NCBI RefSeq assembly: GCF_963662255.1
Contig: NC_085049.1
Span: forward strand, 65,147,158-65,211,157
Direction of reading: 5' to 3'
DNA from: Cinclus cinclus
Lineage: Eukaryota; Chordata; Aves; Passeriformes; Cinclidae
DNA: 64,000 nt
Part shown: positions 12,101 through 21,259 of the stretch, piece after piece
Numbering within the stretch: the stretch's first letter is position 1
How the letters are laid out: every line of letters begins with the position of its first letter
The notes under the pieces: model-generated
Seen by the model: the letters and a program-made list of their open reading frames with translations, nothing else
Databases searched by the model: none
What the model was told of the DNA's origin: nothing
Made by a program: the position numbers and the translations under genes

Positions 12101-15100
12101 CCTGGTGCCATCCTTCTTAATCCAAATTCTTTTTCTACATTCCACGGAAAAACTCACAGTGGTGGAATTTAAAGCAGCAAAAGGAACAGAAAAGTTCAGC
12201 TCGTTCCAGCCCCTAGCTCCACATTCCAGATGTGCTGGTGAGAATTATTCCAGTGGCAGAGTCTGGAGATTCAGTCTAAAAAGAAAAAGAAAATTATAAA
12301 AACCTCCAGGATCAAATTGTCTCTAAAAAAAACAGTGGTCCAAGCTTATAGGCAGATGCATTTTGCAAATGTTTACTGAAAGAAAAGGTTTTTAAAGTAG
12401 CTGATTCATTCATTTTTAGATTACTTTGAAATGAGGGGGAAAAAAAGGTAATTAGTGTTTTCTTTTGCTGGAGGTTTGGGGTTTGATTTGAAGCATAAAT
12501 TCTTCATTTTGATTTGCTTTAATTATTGATTTTTTGCTCTTTTTTTTTTTTTTTTTTGCCTTTTTTTTTTTTTTTTCTCCACAATTTTCACTCCCGAGAA
12601 GCTGATTTTGGAGTTAAACTCCGGGGCAGGTGAGAGAAAAACCTGGCAGCCCCAATCAGCATTTCCTGAGGAAAACAGGCCCAGAGGGACAGGTGGGAAT
12701 GGGAGGCAAGAGCAGACAGTTCCCAATCCCTGCAGGAATCCTGTCCAAAGGTGCCACGGGCAGTAATGTTATAAAATACTTGGAATTCTGAGGTAGAATC
12801 TGAATCCTGGAATGCAGGAATGTACAGAAAACCTGGAATCAGGCAGCCCAGCCAAGTATTTGCTGCCTGGTTGTGCTTTGGAGTGTGTTTGTTTAGATTA
12901 AATCAAGAATTAAATCAAGAATTATCTCGGAATTAAATCAGAATTAAATCATGTTTTAAACATCCACCAGAAAGGTTTCACCTTGGAAAACTCCCCGAAG
13001 TTTTAATGGATCTTTTTCTGGCTATGGAATTATGGAACCATCCCTGGAAGTGTCTAAGGCCAGGTTGGACAGGGTTTGGCAAAACCTGGGATTAGGGAAA
13101 GGAGTTCCTGCCCATGGGATTTTTAAAATCCATTCCCACCTGTTGAGGTAGATGAGGAGAATAAAGTTGTTTAAAGCTGATTAATTTCAAATTATTTGGG
13201 GAAATGAGAGAAAACTTGGCTCTGAGGGCTTTGCAGGAAACCTTTGAAGTAACCTAAACCAAGTATTTTACAAAGATTATCAATTCTAAAGACCAAAATC
13301 ATTAATTATATAGGTTAAAAAAGTAATGAATTACACAGGTAAAAAATTCTGTGGTTTTTTGGCACTTGGAAATACCAACCCATTTGAGCTGGAATCATAC
13401 TGGGAGCAGAAATACCTGGCTGTGACCAGAACTGGTAGAACCTTATTCCAATTAAAAATAAATCAAAATCATATGAAATATCTAAAGGTGCTGTCAAAAA
13501 TAGCAATAAAGTTCCTCAAGCACTTAAAACTTTGACTTTCTGGTACATCAGTAAATATTAAAAGATGAATCTCCTCATTGCACATTTTAATTTCAATATT
13601 TTACATTACGCATTTTAATATTGCTCAGTTTTCCTGAGTCTGGCAGAAAATTTGAGGCAGCGTCACACAAGAATCCAACTTATTTTATTTATGGCAACCC
13701 TGCAGGCTTATCTGCATAAATTTGGATCCTCAAATCCAAATTATTCTTTGCCCCTGGCTGTGTGCAGGTGTAATTAAAGGCATTTGGATGTCTCATTGGC
13801 AGGCAATGCTTGGTAATTTGCTCTGACTGATTTCAGTGGTTGGTTGTGTGTTTTTAATTAATTCAATTGTTTCAGAATCACAGATTTAGAGCATCATTAA
13901 GGTGGGAAAAGTCCTCTAAAACCTCTTAGCTCAGCGTTTCATGTAGGGCTTCTCTCGTTTTGCTGCTTCTCTTGGGTTTAACTCTGGTTTAAGCCTGGAA
14001 ATGAAGTGCTCTCCACACAAATTTGTCAGAAATACTTATTTTCAGTTGTCCTAAAACAAATTCCTCACTTTGGGAGTTATCCCACAAGGGGTGGGATTAA
14101 TCTCACCCCATCTGGGGTGTGCTAAATAAAATTTTTAAAAAATCTCAATTTCTCTCTGAGCAAGTTGCCCTCTCCTGTTTTGTGTTCTGTGTGTGACAAG
14201 AACTTTATTTTGGGATCATTTCAGGGACTCGAATCCTGAATTCAAGAGCTCCCATCAGCAGCCCCTGAAACCAATTCCACCTCTGTCCTCAGATGTCTGG
14301 AGTGCCCTCCAGGAGCAGAATTTGGCTACCTCAGAGAGCAGGTGAGCTCTGTTTGGAGTGGGATGAAGGTTAATTCCAATTAATTAATTCCAAACCATCC
14401 ACATTAAACTTGTGGTGCTGCAGCATCAAACAAACCTGGCACGGACAGGAATGGTCTCATTTTGCCCACAGGAAGGGATTTTCAGATTTTCAAGAGCTTT
14501 CTTTGCAGGGGATGTTTGAAGGGGAAAAGACGCTGAAAGAAACTCAGTCCAGGTGTGGGAAACCAGAACTCCAGTGAGAAATAATGGTTTTAAAACTCAT
14601 TGATCAGGTGTCACTCTCAAAGTTATTCTCTCTCTACGTGATTAGCACAGTTCCTGCTGAGTGGCATTAGGGAGATATCAAGATCTTGAAATTCCTCAAG
14701 ACCTGAATCAAAAATCTTGAAATGGGTGGTCTTTAAAATTCTTTAAAACTCCACCAGGTGCTGAGTTCTGTGGTGCCTTTAACTTCCTCCCTCCTTCAGC
14801 CCCTGGAACACCCAGGAACACCCTCATCTATTTATTTATTAATTGGTTTATTTGTTCCACAGCCAAACAGGTGATACCTCCTGTGCCATTTGAGCGGGTG
14901 ACACCTCCTGTGCCATCTGAGGGGTGACACCTGTGCCATTTGAAGGAAGGGACACTTCCCATGCCATGTGAAGCTTGTGGAGAGAAGATCTGGAGAGGAA
15001 ACATCTTCACCATCTCCCAGCTCCCCATGGCTGTGTTTTCTTGGTGCTGCCCTCACAAGGATTCTGTGCTTCCTCTGTTCCAGGAGGAGCTCTGAGCTCT

Positions 15101-18100
15101 GCCTGTGACCAGGGACACCCCCTCTTTTCCTGGATAATTCTGTTTTTCCCTCTCTCGTGTCCCTCTGTTGTCACCTCATGCCCACATGAGGCACCCAGAA
15201 CATCCTAGGGAAGCAGAGCAGGCTGGATCCCATTCCCACACCTGGAATTAGGGCTGTGCCTTGGGCCAGGCTCTTTGGAATGGCCCCAAAGCTCATCTGA
15301 AAGCTGGAATTCAGAGTCAGCCGCTGTCTGTGCCCCGTGGCTGTTGGCAAACTGAAATTTCATGGAATTCTGGAATGGTTTGGGTTGGAAAGACCTTAAA
15401 GATCATCCAGTTCCATGGGCAGAGACACCTTCCGCTGTCCCAAGGTGCTCCAAACTGCATCTGTCCTGGCCTTGGACACTTCCAGGGATCCAGGGGCAGC
15501 CACAGCTGCTCTGGGAATTCCAGCCCAGCCCCTCCCCACCCTCCCAGGGAAGAATTGGATCAGAGCCTCAATCCCAGGCCTGATTCCCTGTTCTCCTCCC
15601 ATCCAAACCAAGGCACCTTTGCTGCTGTGTCTGAACCCACCATCCCATGGATTTTCACCAACAGATTCTCACACCTCGTAAAAATCATCATTAAATAGCA
15701 ATCACATGAGTGACAATCACATAAATAACGATCACATTCAACAATAATCACATTCAACAATAATCACATTCAATAACAGTCACATAAATAATAATCACAT
15801 TAAATAACGATCACATTAAATAATGAGGTGTTTTTCATCTTACATCACATGAGAAAGGCTCAGCACCTTTAGAGATTTCAACGCATTCCCTTCATCTTGA
15901 AGCAGAATTCCTTGCTAAGGAAACCCCTCAGAATTCCCTTTCTATTCCAGCCACTTCCCTAGATGTGATATACAGGTGTTAATTACAAGCACTTAATTGA
16001 TACCCTAGAAAAAGGTTGGATCCAGAGGCTTCTGCAGATCCGTTTATCCCAAAAATTTGTGCTCAGGGAGCTCCTGGAAGGAATTGGGTTTGGGATGAGC
16101 TGCTGAGGGATTCTGCATCATCTGTCCTCAGCAAGAGGCAAGACCTGGAAATGTGAAACTGGAAAAGTCTCGTCCTTGGCAGATGGGAAAAAAATCTGGA
16201 TTTCCACCCTAGCATGTTTGGGTGTTGTGACTGGAGCAGTGTTTGCATTTAACACCCTCAGTAACAGAGTGGAGAAACAACTGTGAGGGGAGGGGAAAAG
16301 CAAACTGCTCATCAGAGCCATTCCCTAGGCCTTGCAGCAAAATTGGGATGGAAATACGGAAAATTCGGAAAAAAAATGGATTTAAGGGCTGATTGATTAA
16401 AATCCTCTTGTATAGAAGCAGCTGGAATGTTGGCGAGAAAAATCCCCCATTTCTGAAATATTTTGGTCCAACCTGTAGTGGATTTAAAAAACTATTGAAG
16501 TGTTTTATTAATGTTTTTTTTTTTTCTTCTTCTTCTTCCTCTCCAATTTTATGCTTCCAACTTTTGGGATAAGAACATGAATGTGTAGAGCTCCAGATAG
16601 ATCCAATGAAGGAAATTATATTTTCCAAAACCAGGGATAAATCCAGTCATGGAATCATTAAGGCTGGAAGAGACCTCTGAGATTACCAAATCCAGCCCCC
16701 CCCCCCCCTTTTTTTTTTGTTTTCATTATTTGTCCAATCTGACAATTTTTACTTAAAAATATAAAAACCTTCAGCTGTGTGGGAACAACATCACCATTCC
16801 TCAGGTCATTAACACTCCTTGTAATCAATCAAGTCCTGCCATTGCTCTGCTGCTTCTGCTCTGCAGTTAAAATAAATCTAATTCAATTTATTCAGGTAAA
16901 AACTCAAGGTTTTGGTTGGACATTCTTCCCTCTAACCTGCAGTTTTCAGCAGGACAATTTCTAATTTCACTGCTAAGACCACAGCTCTGATCTTCAACTC
17001 GTGATAATTTATTTTTCCTGATTCCACACCATTTTCTAGAGATTTTTGGGTTTTCCCACAGATGGAAGTGTGGATTTTTTTGGCTTGAGCTTCCATTTGT
17101 TTTCATTTCCATTTCATTTCCAATCTATCCCTTCAGAGCAAAGTCCTTTAGGGCAAAATATCCTACAGCTGTCCTTTAAAGTAAATGATAAATTCTTTGG
17201 GACCCTGTCTGCTTTATTTCACTGCTCACTTTTCCCAGTAAACCTTATTTTATATTTTATTTTATTTTGTATTCATTTTCCATTTCTTTTCCATCTAGCT
17301 AAATGGGAAATTCTACTAAAGGGAAAACAAAAATTTGGCTGCTTCACCACTAAATAATTCTCAGTGCTGAGCTTTTCAGGGCAGGACTAAATTCACATTA
17401 TCCAAACTCATTTATAGGGAAAAAGCAGGAAGGAAAGGGAGGTTTTCACTCCTAAACACCTCAGACACATCCCATGGCACAGTCCTCCCCATATTTTTTA
17501 CATTCTGGAATAATTTTAGAAGTCTTTTTTGGGAGTTTTAAAAGTCATGGAGTAGTTCTATAAGAATTATAGAATTAATATTAATTAAATTCTACATTTC
17601 TGGTGACATTTGGACTAGAAAAACCTTCCCTCTGGAAAACATTTCCCAGTTTTCCTGATATGCTCCCCCTGTAGAAGGGACAGCCTGAGAGAAAGGCAGG
17701 GAGTATTTTGAACATTGCAGGATGCTGGATTTTGACACAGTGAAGTCCTGTAGGATAAAATGTTCCTTTTCCAGGATAAAAATATCCCTTTCAGGGGATA
17801 AAGTGTTCCTTTTCCAGGATAAAATATTCCTTTTCCAGGATAAAATATTCTTGCCCCTTGAAGGCAGTGACAAAAGTCCCTAAGACTTCCCCAGTACCTC
17901 TGGTAGCAAAAAATTCCCTGTTTCTTACGTAATTTCCACATTTTTATCCCACTATTCCTGATCTTCCTGGTGTGTGGATTTATTAAGCCACCGCTGAAAT
18001 ATTTTTTTCCCCCTGTAATCACAGCATTCCCACAAGCTAAAATGCTCCTTGCAAAAAGAACAGGGTGAAATTATTTTGGATTTCTGCACCATGGATGAGG

Positions 18101-19629
18101 TCAGGGTGGAAAAATCTTTGAACTCCCTCCCAGACTGATAAATCTGTAAATCCATAAATCCTGAATCTCTGAGCTGGCCTAGACCAGAGACATTCTGGAA
18201 TGTCTGAAGCACTGCCAGAGAAATTCTTCATCAATCCAGGCCTTTTCCTTGCTTTCCATTGATGATATCTGGATGGGGATGAGAAGATTTTATCAGAGCG
18301 GTCTCGTTATCCCTGAGCACTCAGATTTTGGCTCTGGATTTTCTGCAGATCAGGAATTTGGATTTTTTTCTGCAGGAGACACAACAACTCAGAGGTGCCT
18401 TGGGTGCTCCTCAAGGTTTATGTTGTCCCTGGGGTATTACAGGAACTTTTTCAAGGAAATTCCTTTTTTATTTACTCAGAATTCTTTCCAGCAGTGCTGC
18501 TCCACAGGTTTGGGAACAGGGAGCTCCAATTCCGCTTTCCCACCTGCTGCCGAACCTCTTTATTGCCCCTGATTAATTAAATCAAGAAATGAAAATTGAG
18601 AGTTGTGGGTGTTGTTTTTGCAAACTCCCCAAGTTCTGAGAGGATTGGGAACAGGTTTTGTGTGATGAGGAGGTGCCAGGGTTTATTTCTCACTGTCTCA
18701 GTGTGACTGCAGCATCAGTAACTCTGTCAGACACAAATTTCCTTCTTCATTGCTATTTTAAACCAGGAATCTTTTCCCCCCTCAGCTTTAGGCAATTCGG
18801 GTGTATTAGGGGACAGATTTGTGTCCCACCTGATGCAGCTCTTGTGGAAGGTCTGCAGACCAAAGTTCCCATTCCTCAGAGGCGCCTCCCTGAAGAAGCC
18901 AAAGCTGAGCACCAGGAGCCAGGAGGAGCTGGAAAAGGAGTGGGCACATCCAAAGGTCGGAGTGATATTCATGGAATTACAGAACCAGGATGGTTTGGGT
19001 TGGGAGGGACCTTAAAAATCATCCAGTTCCAACCTCTGGACAATTTCCACTATCTCAGGGTGCTCCAAGCCCCATCCAAAGCTGGACACTTCCAGCATTC
19101 CAAATAATTATTAAAAAAACCAGTGACCGCTTAGGCATAAGTGGATGAGGTTGAGATATTCCTCCAAAACTACTGGAAATCTGTGGAAAATGTTCACTTA
19201 TCATTGGAATGAACCCCCTTCCCTTCTCTAATTCCTGCAGAGACTGAAGTGCCTGGTGAGAACTTCCAGAGGAAATCCAGCAAGGTCAAGTTGGGTTCTT
19301 CTCCTGTGCCTGGTGAGAACTTCCAGAGGAAATCCAGCAAGGTCAAGTTGGGTTCTTCTCCTGTGCCTGGTGAGAACTTCCAGAGGAAATCCAGCAAGGT
19401 CAAGCTGGGTTCTTCTCCCAAGTTGGGTTCTTCTCCCAAACTGGGCTCCTCTCCCAAGCTGGGCTCCTCTCCCAAACTGGGATCTTCTCCCAAGTTGGGT
19501 TCTTCTCCCAAACTCGGCTCCTCTCCCAAGCTGAGTTCTTCTGTTCCTCAGCTCCAATCCCAGCCAGACTCCCATTCCAAACCTGTCCTACCTCCAATCC
19601 CACCTGGATGGAAAAGCACCAACCCCTGA
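1..19629 (+). CDS. LRGUK: LRGUK gene, 3' part (nine coding exons, open at left edge)
   Basis: This is the C-terminal part of the leucine-rich repeat and guanylate kinase domain protein. In mouse the protein acts in the male germ line, in acrosome attachment, manchette and sperm-head shaping and tail formation. Exons at 1-109, 1241-1354, 3171-3372, 3836-3943, 6803-6930, 11466-11524, 14225-14341, 18786-18955 and 19241-19629 all have AG/GT borders, and their phases join without a frameshift into 464 residues plus stop. The first four hold the guanylate-kinase-like domain: the CHTTR motif, the FDKMV segment, the YSGHSYGL nucleotide-site loop, and the RYILLVP strand with the FSRSEIE lid region. 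The P-loop and leucine-rich repeats must lie left of the window. The tail after residue ~155 of this fragment is poor in family landmarks and is assigned by phase and splice sites. The family assignment is from memory of the human protein, not an alignment. Confidence 0.9.
110..1240. other. LRGUK intron; no other feature seen
   Basis: This is AT-rich intronic sequence. It has a simple 'aatttttggtaatttttggc' stretch near 970-1010 but no exon or recognised interspersed repeat. Confidence 0.6.
1241..1354 (+). CDS. LRGUK: LRGUK exon b: GK nucleotide-binding loop
   Basis: The acceptor is ttctgaatttcag and the donor GTGAGG; the exon is 114 bases, phase 0 to 0. It encodes GKFLATYKYSGHSYGL and then RDTVESIAREGLATC and VHLEIE. 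In guanylate kinases the tyrosine/glycine loop YSGHSYG binds the GMP base. LEIE sits where enzymes have LDID, so the acidic pair is retained as Glu rather than Asp. Confidence 0.9.
1654..2018 (+). repeat. Left arm of a ~365-bp inverted repeat
   Basis: This segment is the near-identical reverse complement of 7792-8158. Shared landmarks include 'aaagtgatccaacccagagc', 'gggaatgtgcacagcaggaa' and 'aataaacccctgagat'. Only a handful of substitutions and small indels are seen by eye. Both copies lie in LRGUK introns. The sequence is probably an interspersed repeat family, since it has an A-rich end and an AATAAA, but I cannot name it. Confidence 0.9.
2356..2380 (+). repeat. Poly-G run
   Basis: A G-rich tract ends in a run of about 17 guanines, within an LRGUK intron. 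It could form a G-quadruplex and is prone to sequencing error. Confidence 0.8.
2705..3170 (+). repeat. Minisatellite carrying copies of a splice acceptor
   Basis: Degenerate units of about 55-80 bases alternate 'tctgttttattttccag' with 'gagaaaaaa(c)tc' and 'tcagtttcaagaa' segments. Intact tttccag copies occur at about 2757, 2836, 2892 and 3027, and degraded 'caag' copies at about 2972 and 3092. The last copy, ending at 3170, is the acceptor of LRGUK exon c. Confidence 0.85.
3171..3372 (+). CDS. LRGUK: LRGUK exon c: GK lid and C-terminal half
   Basis: This 202-base exon, phase 0 to 1, lies between a tttattttccag acceptor and GTGAGT. It encodes GVRSLKNTHFKPRYILLVP, then the LRRTGLFSRSEIEEAVSR lid segment and a DFPGYFHAVIN segment typical of LRGUK. 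The acceptor is the last copy of a motif repeated through the upstream minisatellite. Confidence 0.92.
3836..3943 (+). CDS. LRGUK: LRGUK exon d: end of GK domain
   Basis: The acceptor is ctctctgcag and the donor GTAAAG; the exon is 108 bases, phase 1 to 1. The product begins DDLDEAFTELSHLVKVYLGL, the C-terminal helix that closes the GK fold, and then leaves the domain. Confidence 0.9.
4095..4360 (+). repeat. Minisatellite 'gatggtttt gggctcagatgg'
   Basis: About five degenerate units alternate 'ggctcagatggagtttcctg' with 'actcctctgaggatggtttt'. It is intronic in LRGUK. Confidence 0.8.
4738..4915 (-). mobile_element. CR1 LINE 3' fragment
   Basis: It starts at 'tcatggagttcctgaatgg' and continues through 'agggacccacaaggatcatc'. 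It has the same layout as the fragment at 49358-49500. The 'atcatgg' end is at the left, so the element's sense strand is minus. Confidence 0.6.
6305..6470 (-). mobile_element. CR1 LINE 3' fragment
   Basis: It has the motif order 'gaatggtttgggttgg', 'cccatccagttccaaccc', 'ggacacttccagggatgggg', which is the antisense of a CR1 3' end. It lies in the intron before LRGUK exon e. Confidence 0.8.
6630..6738 (-). mobile_element. CR1 LINE 3' fragment
   Basis: This is a shorter copy with 'gcagggacaccttccactgt' and 'aacctggccttggacacttc'. It ends 65 bases before the acceptor of LRGUK exon e. Confidence 0.75.
6803..6930 (+). CDS. LRGUK: LRGUK exon e: linker after the GK domain
   Basis: This exon lies between tttccaccccag and GTAAGG and enters in phase 1, matching the previous exon. 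It encodes an acidic, proline-containing linker (FPEEEPSPGEVSDFLDPF) and then DLLDVLTAPPGSV. No domain is recognised. It is supported by phase, splice sites and position. Confidence 0.75.
7660..7735 (-). mobile_element. CR1 LINE 3' fragment, truncated
   Basis: 'atcatggaatggtttgggtt' and 'gggcagggacaccttctgg' identify it. It stops 57 bases before the right arm of the inverted repeat. Confidence 0.75.
7792..8158 (-). repeat. Right arm of the ~365-bp inverted repeat
   Basis: This is the reverse complement of 1654-2018, about 5.8 kb away. The ends coincide at the 'cccataaat' / 'atttatggg' border and at 'gagaggagaga' / 'tctctctcctct'. The pair encloses LRGUK exons c, d and e. Confidence 0.9.
8270..8535 (-). 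mobile_element. CR1 LINE 3' fragment, longer copy
   Basis: It contains the series 'gggaagggaccttaaactca', 'ttccagggatggagcagcca', 'ccagggaagaattccttccc' and 'cccccttgtcctgtcactcc', covering about 265 bases of the antisense CR1 3' region. Confidence 0.85.
9190..9210 (+). repeat. 21-bp direct repeat, copy 1
   Basis: The block 'aaacagggaaactcccatct' preceded by c is identical to 9710-9730, 520 bases away. The pair flanks a CR1 piece and another interspersed repeat. Confidence 0.85.
9215..9370 (-). mobile_element. CR1 LINE 3' fragment
   Basis: 'agtgggaagggaccttaaac' then 'cttggacatttccagcgacc' and 'cacagcttctcttggaatcc'. The 'catggaat' end is missing. Confidence 0.75.
9541..9703 (+). repeat. 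Unclassified interspersed repeat, copy A
   Basis: About 163 bases are inverted-homologous to 37283-37449. Shared blocks include 'gaataaacccccaaacaaat', 'cctgagtgtcatttcccaa' and 'ggaacaattgcctggaagag'. The family is not known to me. Confidence 0.85.
9710..9730 (+). repeat. 21-bp direct repeat, copy 2
   Basis: This is an exact copy of 9190-9210. Confidence 0.85.
10885..11140 (-). mobile_element. CR1 LINE fragment, second subfamily
   Basis: It reads 'ggttggaaagacttccagga', then 'gactccaccactgccctggg', 'tccatggagaaatatttttc' and 'cagcctgaggttgttccttc'. This resembles another CR1 subfamily's 3' region, interrupted by a T-rich stretch. It ends about 325 bases before LRGUK exon f. Confidence 0.7.
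11466..11524 (+). CDS. LRGUK: LRGUK exon f: short basic linker exon
   Basis: This 59-base exon follows tctttcccag and precedes GTAACC. In phase 0 it reads EEASLQRRYSAARQVLLLH and leaves two bases that join the next exon. It is small but consistent in phase with both neighbours. Confidence 0.65.
11525..14224. other. LRGUK intron between exons f and g
   Basis: AT-rich intron with poly-T runs at about 11810 and 12541-12576 and a short plus-oriented CR1 piece near 13.03 kb. No further exon with good splice sites and phase was recognised. Confidence 0.55.
13025..13090 (+). mobile_element. CR1 LINE remnant, sense on plus
   Basis: 'catccctggaagtgtctaag' followed by 'gccaggttggacagggtttg' is the sense-strand CR1 3' motif. 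Confidence 0.65.
14225..14341 (+). CDS. LRGUK: LRGUK exon g: tail exon
   Basis: The acceptor is gggatcatttcag and the donor GTGAGC; the exon is 117 bases, phase 2 to 2. It encodes DSNPEFKSSHQQPLKPIPPL and then a WSALQEQNLATSES segment. It looks disordered. Support is splice sites and frame only. Confidence 0.65.
14869..14970 (+). repeat. Short minisatellite, 3-4 units
   Basis: Units of about 26-30 bases resemble 'gtgacacctcctgtgccat' plus 'ttgagcg'. It is intronic. Confidence 0.75.
15358..15600 (-). mobile_element. CR1 LINE 3' fragment
   Basis: It starts 'catggaattctggaatggtt' and contains 'ttaaagatcatccagttcca' and 'gacacttccagggatccagg', ending in the '(c)ccagggaagaattgg' region. Confidence 0.85.
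15695..15825 (+). repeat. ~19-bp AT-rich tandem repeat
   Basis: Variants of 'aataatcacattcaac' are reiterated about seven times ('aataacgatcacatt', 'aataatcacattaaat'). Confidence 0.85.
16647..16700 (-). mobile_element. CR1 LINE end fragment
   Basis: 'gtcatggaatcattaaggct' then 'ggaagagacctctgagatta' is the extreme 3' end of a CR1 element. A poly-C run follows. Confidence 0.65.
17755..17858 (+). repeat. ~23-bp minisatellite
   Basis: Four to five units of 'ttccttttccaggataaaat' type, intronic in LRGUK. Each unit also resembles a splice acceptor (ttccttttccag). Confidence 0.8.
18786..18955 (+). CDS. LRGUK: LRGUK exon h: tail exon with a weak donor
   Basis: The acceptor ttttcccccctcag is strong. 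The exon enters in phase 2 and reads on through IRGQICVPPDAALVEG and the QRRLPEEAKAEHQEP region. The best donor is AAAG followed by GTCGGA, which departs from consensus at +3 to +6. It is kept because phase 1 joins perfectly to the final exon. A CR1 fragment starts about 15 bases later. Confidence 0.6.
18970..19108 (-). mobile_element. CR1 LINE 3' fragment next to LRGUK exon h
   Basis: 'catggaattacagaaccagg' then 'gatggtttgggttgggaggg' and 'tccagttccaacctctggac'. The element starts about 15 bases after the exon h donor, in the short intron between the last two exons. Confidence 0.85.
19241..19629 (+). CDS. LRGUK: LRGUK terminal exon: tandem-repeat C-terminus
   Basis: After aattcctgcag the frame runs 129 codons to TGA at 19627-19629. 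It holds three nearly identical 19-residue units (VPGENFQRKSSKVKLGSSP, 57 bases each), then six further KLGSSP hexapeptides (18 bases each) and a degenerate KLSSSV copy. It ends with a Gln/Pro/Ser stretch. The product is basic, Ser/Pro rich and probably disordered. The repeats are in frame, so copy-number change would alter length without a frameshift. Confidence 0.75.
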
Positions 19630-20060
19630 TGGCCACTGCCATCTCCATTTTTGTCTGACTCTTTCTAAGCCTGCTTTTCATCTCTTTCTCTTCAAAATCT
19701 ATCAAATATTATTGCCGAATGCATTTCTGATTAACTCTCAAAAAAAAAAATTATAACTTTATTAAACAGCAATTTCTGTATTTCCCAAAGCCAGAAAATA
19801 TTTCCCTGGGCAGTCTCAGCTGGGAAATGGTGGAGAGATACCACAGATTTGTATCTTCCATTAATTTCTCTCTTTCTTCCCCTTCCTATATTATAGATTT
19901 AATTGAGGTGTGGAAGCACCAGGGCTTCTGATAATATTGTCTGTATTGTAGGACTGGTGAATTATTTAAAAAAAGCGATTTTGTGAAATGTTGAGGGAAG
20001 TTGAGAGTGAAAAGCAGTTTGGAGTTGGGGATGTTTTTTAATAAAATGTGATTGAGTCAT
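19630..20060 (+). promoter_or_regulatory. LRGUK: LRGUK 3' UTR with poly(A) signals
   Basis: Candidate poly(A) signals are ATTAAA at 19761-19766 and a canonical AATAAA at 20040-20045, the latter followed by a TG-rich stretch. They mark the likely transcript end 130-420 bases after the stop codon. Confidence 0.6.
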
Positions 20061-20667
20061 AATTATTTGATATGCAAGTGGATTTAAACAATCTAGCGAG
20101 GAGTCATCACCAAAAATGAGAATGATTGAGAGCCAGCTGAAGGGGTAAGGAGTGATTTGGATTTTTCACAAGACAAAAAAACCTCCTGAATTAATGTTTG
20201 TCCAAATTAATTTTCGTTGCCTTCTGCTTCCAGAGCCCTTTTGCCTCAGCAGGTTCCTCCTTAGAGCCCTTTCCCTGCACAAAAAACGGAATTTTGTCCC
20301 AGTTTGGAGCCAGGATAAAGCCCAAAATGTACCTTGTGGCCAAGATTTTTGTTGATTAAATTGGATGAAATGCACCAAGCAGCTCAGGATAAGCAATTTG
20401 GATTCAGGGAGCCTCAGATTCCAAAGTGTTTTAGGAAGCATTTTCCATGGAGCAGCAGGCTGGATCCTCAAGCTGAAGATCAGCAGCTCTTCCAAAGCTC
20501 CAGATTTCCATGGTGGATTTTGGCAGAACAAGAAGTGATTCCGTAGCCCTGGGGCACAGGGAACTCGGAGCCAAAAATGCAAAATTTTGGGGTTTTTTTG
20601 GCCACAGCAGTTCAGTGAGGCGAGTGCTAGACTGGACTGAAAAACCACCCAGAATCCTGCAGCAAAC

Positions 20668-20915
20668 CATGGAATCATGGAATAGCTGGGTGGGAAAGGA
20701 CCTTAAATCCCATCCAGTGTCCAGGGACACCTCCCACTGTCCCAGGTGCTCCCAGCCCCAATGTCCAGCCTGGCCTTGGACATCCCAGGGATCCAGGGCA
20801 GCCACAGCTGCTCTGGCAATTCCAGCCCAGCCAGGAATTCCTAATTCCCAAAATCCCATCCATCCCTGCCCTCTGTCAGTGGGAAGCCATTCCCTGTGTC
20901 CTTGGATCTGATGGT
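20668..20915 (-). mobile_element. CR1 LINE 3' fragment
   Basis: 'accatggaatcatggaatag' then 'aaaggaccttaaatcccatc', 'gcctggccttggacatccca' and 'ggaagccattccctgtgtcc'. Confidence 0.85.
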
Positions 20916-21039
20916 GGGGTCTTCTCCTGAATCCCACCCAGCCAGAATGAGTCTTTCCTATTTTCTCATATTAAAGAAAAAATGGCGAGTTGTTACTTAG
21001 ATTGGATATTCATTAAAATTTCTTTCTGGAAAGAGTTGG

Positions 21040-21185
21040 AACAGTGGAGTCCCCATTCCTGAAGGATTTCAAAGCTGTGTGGGTGTGGCACTTGGGGACA
21101 TTCATTAGTGGTGGCCTTGGCACTGCGGGGAATGGTTGGAAGATCATAGAGTGCTTTTCCAACCTAAACAATTCCATGATCCTGT
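21040..21185 (+). mobile_element. CR1 LINE 3' end, sense on plus
   Basis: 'cccattcctgaaggatttca' then 'gtgtggcacttggggacatt' and 'gcttttccaacctaaacaat' before 'tccatgatcctg'. This is the sense orientation of a CR1 3' UTR. Confidence 0.85.
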
Positions 21186-21253
21186 TAATTTTCCAGCCAC
21201 CAGCACAGCATGAAAAGAGAAACAAACCCAACAGCCTTTGAAGAGGATACAGA

Positions 21254-21259
21254 TTTATT
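21254..21259 (-). promoter_or_regulatory. SLC35B4: SLC35B4 poly(A) signal
   Basis: The minus strand reads AATAAA here (plus 'tttatt'). It defines a 3' UTR of about 2 kb (21240-23219) after the SLC35B4 stop codon. Confidence 0.6.

Larger units (their letters stand above)
14342..18785. other. LRGUK intron between exons g and h
   Basis: The intron holds three short tandem arrays (14.87, 15.70 and 17.75 kb), CR1 fragments (15.36 and 16.65 kb) and a poly-C/poly-T junction near 16.70 kb. The rest is unremarkable. Confidence 0.55.
20061..21253. other. Gap between the convergent LRGUK and SLC35B4 3' ends
   Basis: About 1.2 kb with two CR1 fragments (20668-20915 minus, 21040-21185 plus). No gene is seen. 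The two CR1 pieces are in inverse orientation. Confidence 0.6.

Noticed and set aside
14869..17858. Regular short repeats that might suggest a CRISPR-like array
   Set aside because: The units are contiguous with no unique spacers, and the DNA is a vertebrate intron.
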